NCBI RefSeq assembly: GCF_030324495.1
Contig: NZ_JACAGN010000013.1
Span: forward strand, 20,517-84,516
Source: Myroides sp. 1354
GTDB lineage: Bacteria > Bacteroidota > Bacteroidia > Flavobacteriales > Flavobacteriaceae
Direction of reading: 5' to 3'
DNA: 64,000 nt
This document shows, piece after piece, positions 16,016-26,300 of this stretch (position 1 is the stretch's first letter; every line of letters begins with the position of its first letter). A program made the translations under genes and the position numbers. The notes below the pieces were generated by a model, which made no database searches, was not told the origin of the DNA, and saw only the letters and a list, made by a program, of their open reading frames with translations.

Positions 16016-17227
16016 ATGAATACAAGTAAAAAAACAATCTTTTTTCCTTTTCCTAGTAAACCCTTTATTTGGGCAGTTTTAAGTTTACTTCTTGGTAGTT
16101 TAATCGGTAGTGCCTCTGCATTATTCTTATTTGTTCTTGAATACGTTACAAACTTACGCCATGCAAATCCTGCGTTATTATTTGGGTTGCCATTTGGTGG
16201 TTTACTCATTGGTTACTTATACCATTATTTTGGAGGAAGTGCAAACAAAGGAAATAACTTATTGATTCAAGAATATCACCATCCTATAGCTAAAATACCG
16301 TTCAAAATGGCTCCTTTTGTATTGTTAGGTACTTGGGTTACCCACTTATTTGGGGGATCTGCCGGGAGAGAGGGGACAGCTGTTCAAATGGGAGGAGCCC
16401 TTGCAGATCAATTCACAAAATGGTTTAAGCTAAACGAAAAAGATAGACAAGCCATCCTATTGATGGGAATTGCCGGAGGATTTGCCTCTGTTTTTGGCAC
16501 TCCTCTTGCAGGAACCTTATTTGCAATTGAACTAATGATAGTGGGTCGAAACAAATACAACTATATTTTTCCCTTGCTAATCACCGCTATTATATCGCAT
16601 TATGTTTGTTTGATGTGGGGCATTCACCATACAGTTTACACCTTAGACTTGGTTCCTTCTCTTGACTTATATACCTTATTTAAAGTGAGTGTAGCAGGTG
16701 TTTTATTTGGATTAACAGCTATTTTATTCGTTAAATCAACAGATACAGTTTCACATTTTGCCTCCAAATACATCAACTACCCTCCTTTGCGTCCTTTTTT
16801 TGGGGGACTATTCTTCATTGTACTCTTTTACTTCATTCAAGATTCAAAATTCTTAGGATTAGGCGTAGAAACCATTGTTGAGTCCTTTACAATCTCACAA
16901 GCTGCCACCGTATTTTTACTCAAAATAGCATTTACAGCTATTACCTTAGGTTCAGGCTTTAAAGGAGGAGAAGTAACCCCACTATTCTATATTGGAGCTA
17001 CATTGGGTAGTTTTTTAGCGGTATATCTACAATTGCCTATTGGATTTGTAGCAAGTTTGGGTTTTGTTGCTGTTTTTGCAGGTGCCACAAAAACCCCTTT
17101 CGCTTGTATCTTTATGGCTATTGAATTATTTGGAAGTGAAACACTTATCTATACCGCCCTATGTTGTGTTATAGCTTATTTAATTAGTGGGAAACACAGT
17201 ATTTATAAATTTCAATTATACCTATAA
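16016..17227 (+). CDS. CLC-type fluoride/proton antiporter
   Basis: A 403-residue CLC-fold membrane protein with about ten to twelve hydrophobic helices. Motifs around the anion site are GNNLLIQE near residue 80 (where chloride transporters have GSGIP), GGSAGREGTAVQMGG near residue 117 (GREGT), and GSGFKGGEVTPLFYIGA near residue 320. A non-GSGIP motif and GREGT/V are features of the CLC-F clade, which exports fluoride. The fluoride riboswitch 33 nt upstream makes this assignment strong. The start at 16016 (MNTSKKTIF) was chosen because an earlier ATG lies inside the riboswitch. Confidence 0.9.
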   Translation: MNTSKKTIFFPFPSKPFIWAVLSLLLGSLIGSASALFLFVLEYVTNLRHANPALLFGLPFGGLLIGYLYHYFGGSANKGNNLLIQEYHHPIAKIPFKMAPFVLLGTWVTHLFGGSAGREGTAVQMGGALADQFTKWFKLNEKDRQAILLMGIAGGFASVFGTPLAGTLFAIELMIVGRNKYNYIFPLLITAIISHYVCLMWGIHHTVYTLDLVPSLDLYTLFKVSVAGVLFGLTAILFVKSTDTVSHFASKYINYPPLRPFFGGLFFIVLFYFIQDSKFLGLGVETIVESFTISQAATVFLLKIAFTAITLGSGFKGGEVTPLFYIGATLGSFLAVYLQLPIGFVASLGFVAVFAGATKTPFACIFMAIELFGSETLIYTALCCVIAYLISGKHSIYKFQLYL

Positions 17228-17552
17228 AACAATGCCTCCATGCGCTTTTATACCAAAAAAAAAGAGCAAAGATTACATTTTAAGCACTAATTAATTAAAA
17301 TATATAAAAAATAATTATTCATCCCCAATAAAATTATCATATTAGCATTTTTACAGCCGAATCTTGTCAAAATAATAATTATAAAAATCTTTTAAATTCA
17401 AAATCTTTACTACCTTTGCTTTCGATAGAAGTGATTTTATTTTCTGTTTATTTTGAAGTAGAAAAGCTAGAAAATTCGCTCTATTCACCCTATTTTTAAA
17501 CTATTAACATTACAAACTAGACAACAAAAAGATTGCACTAAATTTTAGATTT
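17228..17552 (+). promoter_or_regulatory. Intergenic region with promoter box for the glutamate-synthase-like gene
   Basis: No gene is visible in this 325-bp stretch. TACCTTTG (17411-17418) is a perfect TAnnTTTG box, implying a 5' leader of about 130 nt. No clear terminator for the CLC gene or riboswitch motif was found. Confidence 0.4.
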
Positions 17553-19106
17553 ATGTTTCACAAAAAGTTTTTTAATCGATTCACATTTGGACAATTGACC
17601 ATTGCATTAGTTGTGATATACGTATTGTACTCTATTACTACTTTTGTTCTTTACCAATCAACAGCTAGCATAGTTAATCTTGTACTCTCCGGAATTCTAA
17701 CATACTTAACAATCTATGATTTAATTCAAAACAAACATACGATTCGAAGAAACTACCCTTTATTTGCGCGTTTTAGATATATGTTTGAATCTATTCGTCC
17801 AGAGATGCGTCAGTATTTTTGGGAAGGAGAATTAGATGGAAAACCCTTCAACCGTCGTGAGCGTTCAATTGTTTACCAACGAGCTAAAAACGAGAAGCAA
17901 ACGGTTTCTTTTGGTATGCAAGATGATCCAAATCGCATTGGTTACGAATGGGCTGCTCACTCTGTATATCCAAAACATGTGACAGATACAAATTTCAGAA
18001 CCTTAATTGGAGGAGATGACTGTAAACAACCTTATAGTGCAAGTATTTATAATATTAGTGCAATGAGTTATGGTGCTTTGAGTAAAAAAGCAATTACCGC
18101 TTTAAATGAAGGAGCTAAGATTGGTGGTTTTGCGCATAACACTGGTGAGGGAGGAATTAGTCAATACCACCGTTCAGGAGGAGATTTGATTTGGCAAATT
18201 GGTACAGGATACTTTGGGTGTCGTGATGAAAAAGGATTCTTCAGTGATATATTATTTGAAGAGCGTTCTAATTATCCAGAGGTAAAAATGATTGAGTTAA
18301 AACTTTCTCAAGGAGCAAAACCTGGACATGGAGGTTTATTACCAGCAGAAAAAAACACAGTAGAGATTGCTGCAATTAGAAGTATCACACCTCATACAAC
18401 AGTACACTCACCATCTGGACATACAGCATTCAGCAACCCAGTTGAGTTAGTTCATTTCTTAGCTAAACTTCGAAAATTATCGAACGGAAAACCAGTTGGA
18501 TTTAAAATCTGTATTGGTCGCAAAGATGAGTTCTTAGCTATTATAGATGCAATGAAACAAACAGGTATCACACCAGATTTCATCACAATTGACGGTGCTG
18601 AAGGAGGAACAGGAGCTGCTCCATTAGAATTTATTGACTATATGGGAATGGCGTTGAATGATGCTTTAGTATTTGCAAATAAAACATTAATTGAAAACGG
18701 ATTAAGAGGAAAAATTAGACTTTTAGCTTCAGGAAGAATCATTTCTGCCTTTGATATTGCTAAAACGATTGCGCTTGGTGCTGATGCATGTTATAGTGCG
18801 AGAGGTATGATGTTTGCTTTGGGTTGCATCCAAGCGTTACAGTGTGACAGTGGACATTGTCCTGTAGGTATTGCAACACAAGATGAAACTTTATACAAAG
18901 CATTAGATGTTACAGATAAGAGAATGCGTGTAGCTAATTTCCACAAAAACACGATGAAAGCTTTAGGAGAATTCATTAGCGCAGTAGGTTATGAAAAACC
19001 AAACGAAATTGACCCTAGAACCTTCCATAAACGAGTGGATCACGGTGTAAACAAAAGTTTCCAAGAAATGTATTTTGGAGAATTAGATACGCGTAAAAAA
19101 GCATAA
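17553..19106 (+). CDS. FMN-binding glutamate-synthase-like protein, membrane anchored
   Basis: A 517-residue protein. Two hydrophobic segments lie at residues 14-62, followed by the central/FMN domain of glutamate synthase (GltB). Visible features are GAKIGGFAHNTGEGGIS near residue 187, the SQGAKPGHGGLLPAEK motif near 250, DGAEGGTGAAPLEF near 348, and a cysteine cluster CDSGHCPVGIATQ near 430 that could hold an iron-sulfur site. The glutaminase domain and beta subunit of true glutamate synthase are absent. The reaction of this family is not established, so I make no specific claim. Confidence 0.85.
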   Translation: MFHKKFFNRFTFGQLTIALVVIYVLYSITTFVLYQSTASIVNLVLSGILTYLTIYDLIQNKHTIRRNYPLFARFRYMFESIRPEMRQYFWEGELDGKPFNRRERSIVYQRAKNEKQTVSFGMQDDPNRIGYEWAAHSVYPKHVTDTNFRTLIGGDDCKQPYSASIYNISAMSYGALSKKAITALNEGAKIGGFAHNTGEGGISQYHRSGGDLIWQIGTGYFGCRDEKGFFSDILFEERSNYPEVKMIELKLSQGAKPGHGGLLPAEKNTVEIAAIRSITPHTTVHSPSGHTAFSNPVELVHFLAKLRKLSNGKPVGFKICIGRKDEFLAIIDAMKQTGITPDFITIDGAEGGTGAAPLEFIDYMGMALNDALVFANKTLIENGLRGKIRLLASGRIISAFDIAKTIALGADACYSARGMMFALGCIQALQCDSGHCPVGIATQDETLYKALDVTDKRMRVANFHKNTMKALGEFISAVGYEKPNEIDPRTFHKRVDHGVNKSFQEMYFGELDTRKKA

Positions 19107-19130
19107 TTCATGCACAACGATAAACAGAAA

Positions 19131-19158
19131 GGCTGTCTCATAGAGATAGCCTTTTTTT
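19131..19158 (+). terminator. Terminator after the glutamate-synthase-like gene
   Basis: GGCTGTCTC (19131-19139) pairs with GAGATAGCC (19143-19151) with one G-U pair, followed by seven T. A second hairpin without a strict T run lies at 19294-19319 (GAGGGCGACT / AGTCGCCCTC). Between them nothing else is recognisable. Confidence 0.85.
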
Positions 19159-19330
19159 ATAGAGTATAACGAATTGAATGAAACTGAGCAATGTCAATCT
19201 CGCTAAATGAAGTAGACAAGAATTAAAGACAAGTATCATTTTGAAAGTATACAATCAACCAAGGATCAATTCAAAAACATTTCTAAAATAAGAGAGGGCG
19301 ACTTAAAAAAGTCGCCCTCCTCTTTTCCCT

Positions 19331-19371
19331 AAAAAAAGCACTCAACTCTAAGAATTGAGTGCTTAAAACAA
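19331..19371 (-). terminator. Terminator of the minus-strand surface-protein cassette
   Basis: On the complement, AGCACTCAA pairs with TTGAGTGCT, with a small inner loop and a following T7 run. It lies 18 bp after the barrel protein stop. Confidence 0.85.
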
Positions 19372-19388
19372 TTAAAACAAAAAATCAA

Positions 19389-20255
19389 TTATAGACCAAA
19401 ACCATATTTTACTTTAATACCGATAGCGTAGGATTTTAATTTGTACGCTTCATTGTGGTAAGCTGCATTCTTTACTACTTCTGCTCTACTTTCTTCAGGT
19501 ATGGGTTTGTACCAAACTAAAGATGCCGTATTTGCAGCCTTATCCGACTTTTTGATATCATTTAATCCCAAATCAAAGTACAATCCGAAGTACAAATTTT
19601 GTCTTTCGGCTAATTCATACTTGTATCCTACTTCTCCTACCCAAGCGATTCTTGTATTGACATCAATATCTCTTTTTTCTTTTTGCGTTCCAAAAGAACC
19701 GAATGCACTATATTCAGGAAAGGGTAAGGTTACTTCATATTGAGGAAAATAACCTTCTGTTTCCAATTGGTTAAATGTTGTTTCCACTTCGCTTGTCATA
19801 CTTAAACCGAATTGAACCCCCGTTCTAAAATACAGATTATTGTCCATCGTATAAGCCACTGTAAGCGGAATATTCACTTGATTCAACATTACTTTCTCAT
19901 TGACTGAACTAGCTCTGTATTTGAAGATAAACTTCTCTCCTTCCCAATCCGTTGCAGGGGTACTTCCTTCTAAGCGACTCGTTTGATATTTGGCGTTACT
20001 CATGGTATAAACACCCCCAATTCCAACACTAAATTTGCGTGATAAATGGTAATCATAATGAAGTCCAACCCCAAGCGAAGTTCCTCCATCGGATTTCATA
20101 CCGTAAGGCATGCTATTTTGGAGACCCAAATACCCTCCTTGAACGCTAACACCTACTTCGTGTTTATTATAATAATAAGGACTGAACTGAGCGGTTGCCT
20201 TTTGAGTAATGAAACACAGCCCAAACAGACTTAATGCATATATAACTTTTCTCAT
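19389..20255 (-). CDS. Outer membrane beta-barrel protein, copy A of an inverted repeat
   Basis: A 288-residue protein with a signal peptide (MRKVIYALSLFGLCFITQKA) followed by alternating strands such as GVSVQGGYLGL, VGLHYDYHL, FSVGIGGVYTM and a C-terminal AIGIKVKYGFGL, all typical of an eight-to-twelve-strand outer membrane barrel. It is nearly identical to the plus-strand gene at 38342-39208; I see two substitutions (T/A in YQTSR, V/A in SSVNE). It follows the giant T9SS protein 81 bp downstream, separated by a terminator-like hairpin. It lacks the PorP/SprF sequence pattern, so a role in anchoring the surface protein is inferred from context only. Confidence 0.82.
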   Translation of the reverse strand: MRKVIYALSLFGLCFITQKATAQFSPYYYNKHEVGVSVQGGYLGLQNSMPYGMKSDGGTSLGVGLHYDYHLSRKFSVGIGGVYTMSNAKYQTSRLEGSTPATDWEGEKFIFKYRASSVNEKVMLNQVNIPLTVAYTMDNNLYFRTGVQFGLSMTSEVETTFNQLETEGYFPQYEVTLPFPEYSAFGSFGTQKEKRDIDVNTRIAWVGEVGYKYELAERQNLYFGLYFDLGLNDIKKSDKAANTASLVWYKPIPEESRAEVVKNAAYHNEAYKLKSYAIGIKVKYGFGL

Positions 20256-20267
20256 AAAATTCGTTTT

Positions 20268-20300
20268 AAAAAAATCAGACGGTAGCGGTACTACCGCCTG
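20268..20300 (-). terminator. Hairpin with T run inside cassette A, between surface protein and barrel gene
   Basis: On the complement, CAGGCGGTAG pairs with CTACCGTCTG (10 bp, one G-U) with loop TACCG, followed by seven T. Position inside an apparent operon suggests partial termination. Confidence 0.75.
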
Positions 20301-20336
20301 ACAACTATTTAAAATTAATAAACCTACTTTATCCTA

Positions 20337-23300
20337 CTATTCTCTTACAATAAATTGAACAGAGCGGTGTTTGCCTTCTGATTTCAATACTAAGAAATAA
20401 GAACCCGTAGTCATTGTAGTTGGTAAATTCACTTCTTTTCTATTGCCGTTAAACGATCCTTTACCGACTACTTGTCCTAATACATTATAAATAAAGTAAG
20501 AGTTTTCATAATCTGTTTTAGAATCTAATACAATGTTTAACGTCTCTGTTTTGCGAACTGGGTTTGGATAAACTTGCAATTGTTCTGCCGATTCAAATCC
20601 TAACTCGATTGGACAAGTCGTAAGCTTAGTTCCATTTTTCAAAGTAAGAACCGCATAATAGCTTGCAGTAGGATCTAACTTCATACCATATTCATTTCCT
20701 GCAGAATATGCTTGTTGTGTACCAATCAATTCGTCATTTTTATACCATTCAAATTTCACAAAGTTATACCCTCCGTTTGTTGTTGGATCATTGTTCACCA
20801 ATAATACATTTTCGTATTTCTGATAAATTACATTCTCCGTAGTTAAACGTTTATCGATAATTACAGTATAAATTTTGCTCTTCGTACCATCCTCGGAAAT
20901 CACTTCAATTTCCTGTTTATGTAAACCATAGGTAGGAACATCAACTACAATACGCTTCCCTGGTTTTACTGTTGTACCTGTTGGCACAATCACATCTAAT
21001 GTTACCTTATTTGTGCTTGTAGTACAATCTAAAACAACATAGGTTTCCTCTTGTATTTTGCCATAAGAAACACCATCTACAATTAATTCTGATATTTCTG
21101 TTCCATTACTCTTAATGATTAGTTTTCTTGACACAGGCATAGCAGGTAGATAATTTGCATTCCCATCTTGATACGCTGTAATAGTTGCAATACCTACTTG
21201 TAAAGGCGTTACTAATCCTGAAGGTGTCAACGTCAATATTGGTTCATCTTCAAAAGTTACTTCATAGCGAATTGGCAATCTAGAACTTGCTCTAGCTTCT
21301 AATTGGAATGAAGTTGTTTCGTCTAGAATTACAACACTCAACTCATCGAAAGTAATTACTTGTTCTGCTTTCACGATAGTCAATAGCGCTACAAGTTCTT
21401 TCGTTTCAAAATTTGGACCATAATCAATAATTGCTTTTACGCTGTAAACACCTACTTCTGTTTGGTTATTATTGACATAAGTTACTGTTGCATTTGGTGA
21501 TAAATCTCCAGTAATAGCTAAACTTTTCACCGTACCATCATAAGTAAATGTTTTAGAAGGTAGTGTGACATTCCCCACTTGATTTCTAACAATTTCAAAT
21601 GTTGAAGGAGTGAATGAATCAATATAGTAATTTGTTCTTGCTGCAAGTGTGCCTTGATTGATCGCATAAATTCCTACAGCCTCACCCGCTACTCTACCTA
21701 AATTTCCTCCGATTGCATTCACATTTCTATCATTAAACTGCAATCCTTGAAGCGTATAAGTGAAGATTGGATCTGCAGCTCCAAATATTTTGCGTTGATT
21801 GGCATCAACAATAACATTTAATGGTGCTGGTTTAATCTCAAACGTACTTGCTGCATCCACAACAAACACATAGTTATTGTGAAGTGAAGTTAATGTACCT
21901 AAAGTATAACGATATAAACGTACATTCTCTCCTTCTACTCTTCCTAATAAACCACTAATCACAGCCGTTGTATCCGTAAATTTAAATCCAGTTGCTGTAT
22001 AGTTTAATACTGAATCATCTTGTCCGTAAATTTTATGTTGACCGCTTACAGGCAGAATCATCAAATTAGCTGGCGTAATTGTCAAACTACCTAATTCAAA
22101 TTGTAATTCATAGTTTGTTGTCGTTGCAATAGTACCTTGTTGATACGTATATACTCCTACATTCTCTCCTGACTGACGTGTTAATGCTCCTGTAATAACA
22201 GCATTCGTATCACCGTTAGCTAATCCTTCTACTTGGTAATTCAAAGCAGGATCAGCCTCTCCATACACTTTCGTTTGATCTGTATACGTAATTTTCAACT
22301 CGGCAGGTGTAATTGTAAACATATCTCCTGTAAAAGCAATCGTATAGTTTGTAGAGTTTAAAGTACCTTGTGTAATTGCATACGTACCTATATTCTCTCC
22401 TACTTCTCTTACTAAAGTACCTAGTAATGACTGATTACCATCGTTAAATTTATATCCTTCTCCTACAAACGATAAGGTAGGATCAACTTGTCCGTATACT
22501 TTCGTCAATGAATTAGCTTTCACACGTAATGGTGCTGGCGTAATTGTAAACGTTGCAGGAGTAAAATCGAACGTATAATTAGCAGCTCTTAAACTACCAA
22601 TATTGATTGCATACTCTCCAACATTTTCACCTACTACTCTAGTTAATCTTCCTGTTAATACACTTGCATCATCTGCTAATTTAAAACCAGTTACCGTATA
22701 TGTCAAGGCTGGATCTGTTGGTCCATATACTTTTGTTTTGTCATGAGCAACAACAGTTAATACAGCAGCTGTTACATGTACCTTAACTTCTGTTCTTGCA
22801 CTTTCACATCCATTAATAATGCGTTGGCTCACCCAATACGTTGTTGTTCCAATCGCATTTGTTAAAGGTGTTGGTGCAGTTGTAGTTCCTGTAGTTGCAT
22901 CGCCTATATACCATACTAGCTCATCTCCTGTTGTCAATGAAGCCTCAAGAGCAACTGCAGAATCACCATACTGATAATAAATATCTGTTGTAGCAACAGT
23001 TGGTGCTGCCAATATATCTTCAACTACAACTTCTACTGCTGTTCTAACTTCGCTTTCACAGTTGTTTAATTTTTGTGAAGCATAATAAGTATTTCCATCT
23101 TGTAATGGTGTTGTACTTGCGTACACCGTTCCTCCTACAGGAGCGTTATACCATTTAACTGCGGTTCCTTCTACCGATAAACTAGCAATCGTTGGCTGAT
23201 TAATTAAACAGAATTTTTGTTCTGCTGGAGCCACTGGAGCTGCAGTACGTGATAAATGAACGGTTACTGCTACTCTACCTGATTCACATCCTACTTGAGG

Positions 23301-26300
23301 GAAATGACTAGCTACATAATAAGTAGTACCATTAGTTAATACCGTTGTTTCTGGTAAAACTTCCGTTGCTGTTTCAGAAGCATACCATTTTCTTTCATAA
23401 CGATTAGCAATTGTTACCACTAAATCTGCTAATGTCGTATCCTCACATAGTGATTGATTCGCAACTGCAACTGGAAGAATTGGTCTAATAATTTCTATTT
23501 GAACCGGTTGACGTTCAGAATGACAATCTCCAACAATTATTTCTACATAGTAAGTACCCGTTTGTGTAATTGACGTTATCGCCTCAGTACTAGCCAATGA
23601 ACTATACCATTTAGTAGTTGCTCCTGTTCTTATTGTAACTGGAATATCAGCTACATTTACCGTTTCACAGAAAATAGTCTGATTCACTTCTAAACTACCG
23701 TAATTTACTACACTAACTGAGATTTCTTTCGTAAGCGTACATAAAGAAAACTCGTGTTTTGCAGTAACTGTATACACGATTGGATTCGTAACTTTCACAT
23801 ATATTGTTCCTTGTGAGTCTCCTGTATAAGGGGTAGTTCCCTCTGGGTTAGTATACAATCCAGTTAAAGGAGCCCAAGTAAATAAATTAGGATTTTTTAC
23901 TCCAAATTTAATATTTGGTCTATTCTTAGAAACCCCACTTGTTCCAAAAGAGGTAACTGCATCTATACTAGGAATACCTGGTGCAGGTGTATTATCTATC
24001 GCCCCATAAACAACACTATCAAAAGTAGTAGCGGTATAACGATGAGTTGTACCTGCTCCATTTCCTCCATTTCCAGCATTGTGTACCGTTTCAATAATTA
24101 AATTACTTGTACCATCCCAAACAAATGGTGTCGTTAATGTAAAGGATACATAACCTGCAGCTGAAGGAGTAAAAGATTGACTATAAACCGTAGTCAACGT
24201 TGACGATGTTGCTAAATTAGCCACGATCATCGTTGTATTGGTTGTATGTCCCATACGAATCGTAAAATCTTTACATTCACGAGCAGAAAAAGCACCTAAT
24301 TCAAACGCTAGACTTTGAATCTTACTTCCTACAGTTAATCCTTTCGCTATTAATTCTTCCTTCGTATACAATATTTGCGTTTTCACTCCACCATAAAAAC
24401 CAGATAAAGGATTTGGATAAGATGTTGTTCCTGTACTCAATGTACCTGTTCCAAAAACAAGCCCTATATCTTCAGTTGTTCCTGCCACCATTGTCCCTAT
24501 TGCGTCAGGACATACTTCTACATTATTTAACGCATCATTTATTTCAGCAATAGGGTTTACTATCACTTTTAGTGTTTTTCTAATTTTACAATTCCCATTC
24601 GATTGAGAAGCTGTTAAGACATACTCTGTGGTTTCCGTTGGTGAAAATGTCCACCCTGTAGTAGTATTTCCTGTTACACCTGTAGCTGGTAACCATTCAT
24701 ATGTATCGTAATTTGCTACTCCTTCAGTAATCGTTATCGTATTAGTTGTTTGAAGTTTACAAATCTCTACCTGATTCGTTGACAAGTTTAATGTTGGTGC
24801 TTCATTTACTGTAGCAATTACTTCTTTACGTACACCTGTACAACCTTTTTCATATTTTAAGTTATAAAAATAATAATAGCTTGATGTGGTTGATCCGCCC
24901 CATTCCGAAGACATTACGTTTAATATGTTATTTGGATCAAGATAAGGGAATCCAGAAACACCTGAATCTCTAATAATACCTCCTGAATAACTCTTAATTA
25001 ATATTTTATAACCATTTCCTGGTGGTAATACCACATTTAATGGAATCACATTAGGTGTTGTTGTTCCTCCATTAGTAAGATTAATTACACCTGTTGCATA
25101 GAGTTCAACTCCAGTAGGACTTAACACTTTCACATTAATTGTAGCTCCATTGGTATTTGCAAACACATCTGTTGATAGTAAATTAATTTCTTCAACAGCG
25201 TTAAATATGATTCCCCAATTATCAAATCCTGATGCACCTGCACTAGCTTCAGGTCTTACTTTTCCTGAAGCACCTTCAACAAGGTCTTCTCCAGTAGCAG
25301 CAACCCAAAAAGAAGTGGTTTGAGAAACTTCAGGAGTAACAAATGTACTGCCTGTTCCTAAAACAGTCGTACTTGTTTGCGTTTCATACCATTTAATTAT
25401 ACCACTATTGTATACTGCTTGTAATGTTGTTTGTCCGACACCACAAATAGTTCCACCTGTGCTTGATGTCATCAAAGGAGGTAAACATTTTGTTTTAAAC
25501 ACTTTTCCTACCGTCCATAAACTTCTATCACTTCCTACACATACAGATCGAACATAAATCTTATATTCTGTTTCTGGTACTAAACCATTTACAGTAGCAG
25601 TTAAAACACCTGCTGCAGTAGTCCCTGTAGCTACGCGTCCTGTTACTTCACCTGGATTACCCGATGTACGTACTTCATATTCATATCCATTAGCTGGAGC
25701 TTGTTCTGGTATTCCCCATGTAAAAGTAACACTTTCATGACTCAATGTCAGTGCATTAACCGTTATTGTTTCTGGTACAAAACAAGTTGGTGTAGTGCTA
25801 AGTTCAATATCACCTACATAAAGTATATTTTTATTCGCGTCTGAATAGGCCTGAAAACCAATATAAAATACCCCACTTGTAGCTGGTGTAAAGTCAATTA
25901 CTTTCTCTACTGTTTCACTATTAGTACCTGTTGTTACAGTGAATAATTCTACAGTCATGGCTGTATTCACAGCTGAATTACCATAACTTACACGTAATTT
26001 TTCAACCCAAGCTGAATCTGCATATTTAAATTTCAAACGGTAACTCTGACCCGCCACTAAATTAATTCCTTGTGTAAAAAACCAATCATTTGCTACGTTA
26101 GTACCATGGAATGGGTATCCCATTACCTTCGTCCCCACAAAACGAGAACCAGATGGTTTAGCATATGATCTCCATGTTCTATCATCCGTATTTAAATCCT
26201 GAACCGTTAAACAGAAAGGAACATCCGGTGCAGTTACATAATTAATGTCCATTACGTAAGGTAGATTTGCAATGCCACATTCTGTTCTAAAATCAAGTAC

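Larger units (their letters stand above)
19389..20302 (-). repeat. Inverted long repeat, left copy (about 914 bp)
   Basis: The barrel gene plus its 47-bp upstream region, including the hairpin, matches 38295-39208 in reverse complement with only scattered differences. Outside these limits the sequences diverge. Confidence 0.88.

Noticed and set aside
19389..20255. Assignment of the barrel protein as PorP/SprF, the usual partner of SprB-type adhesins
   Set aside because: The sequence lacks the expected N-terminal PorP/SprF pattern and only the context supports it.
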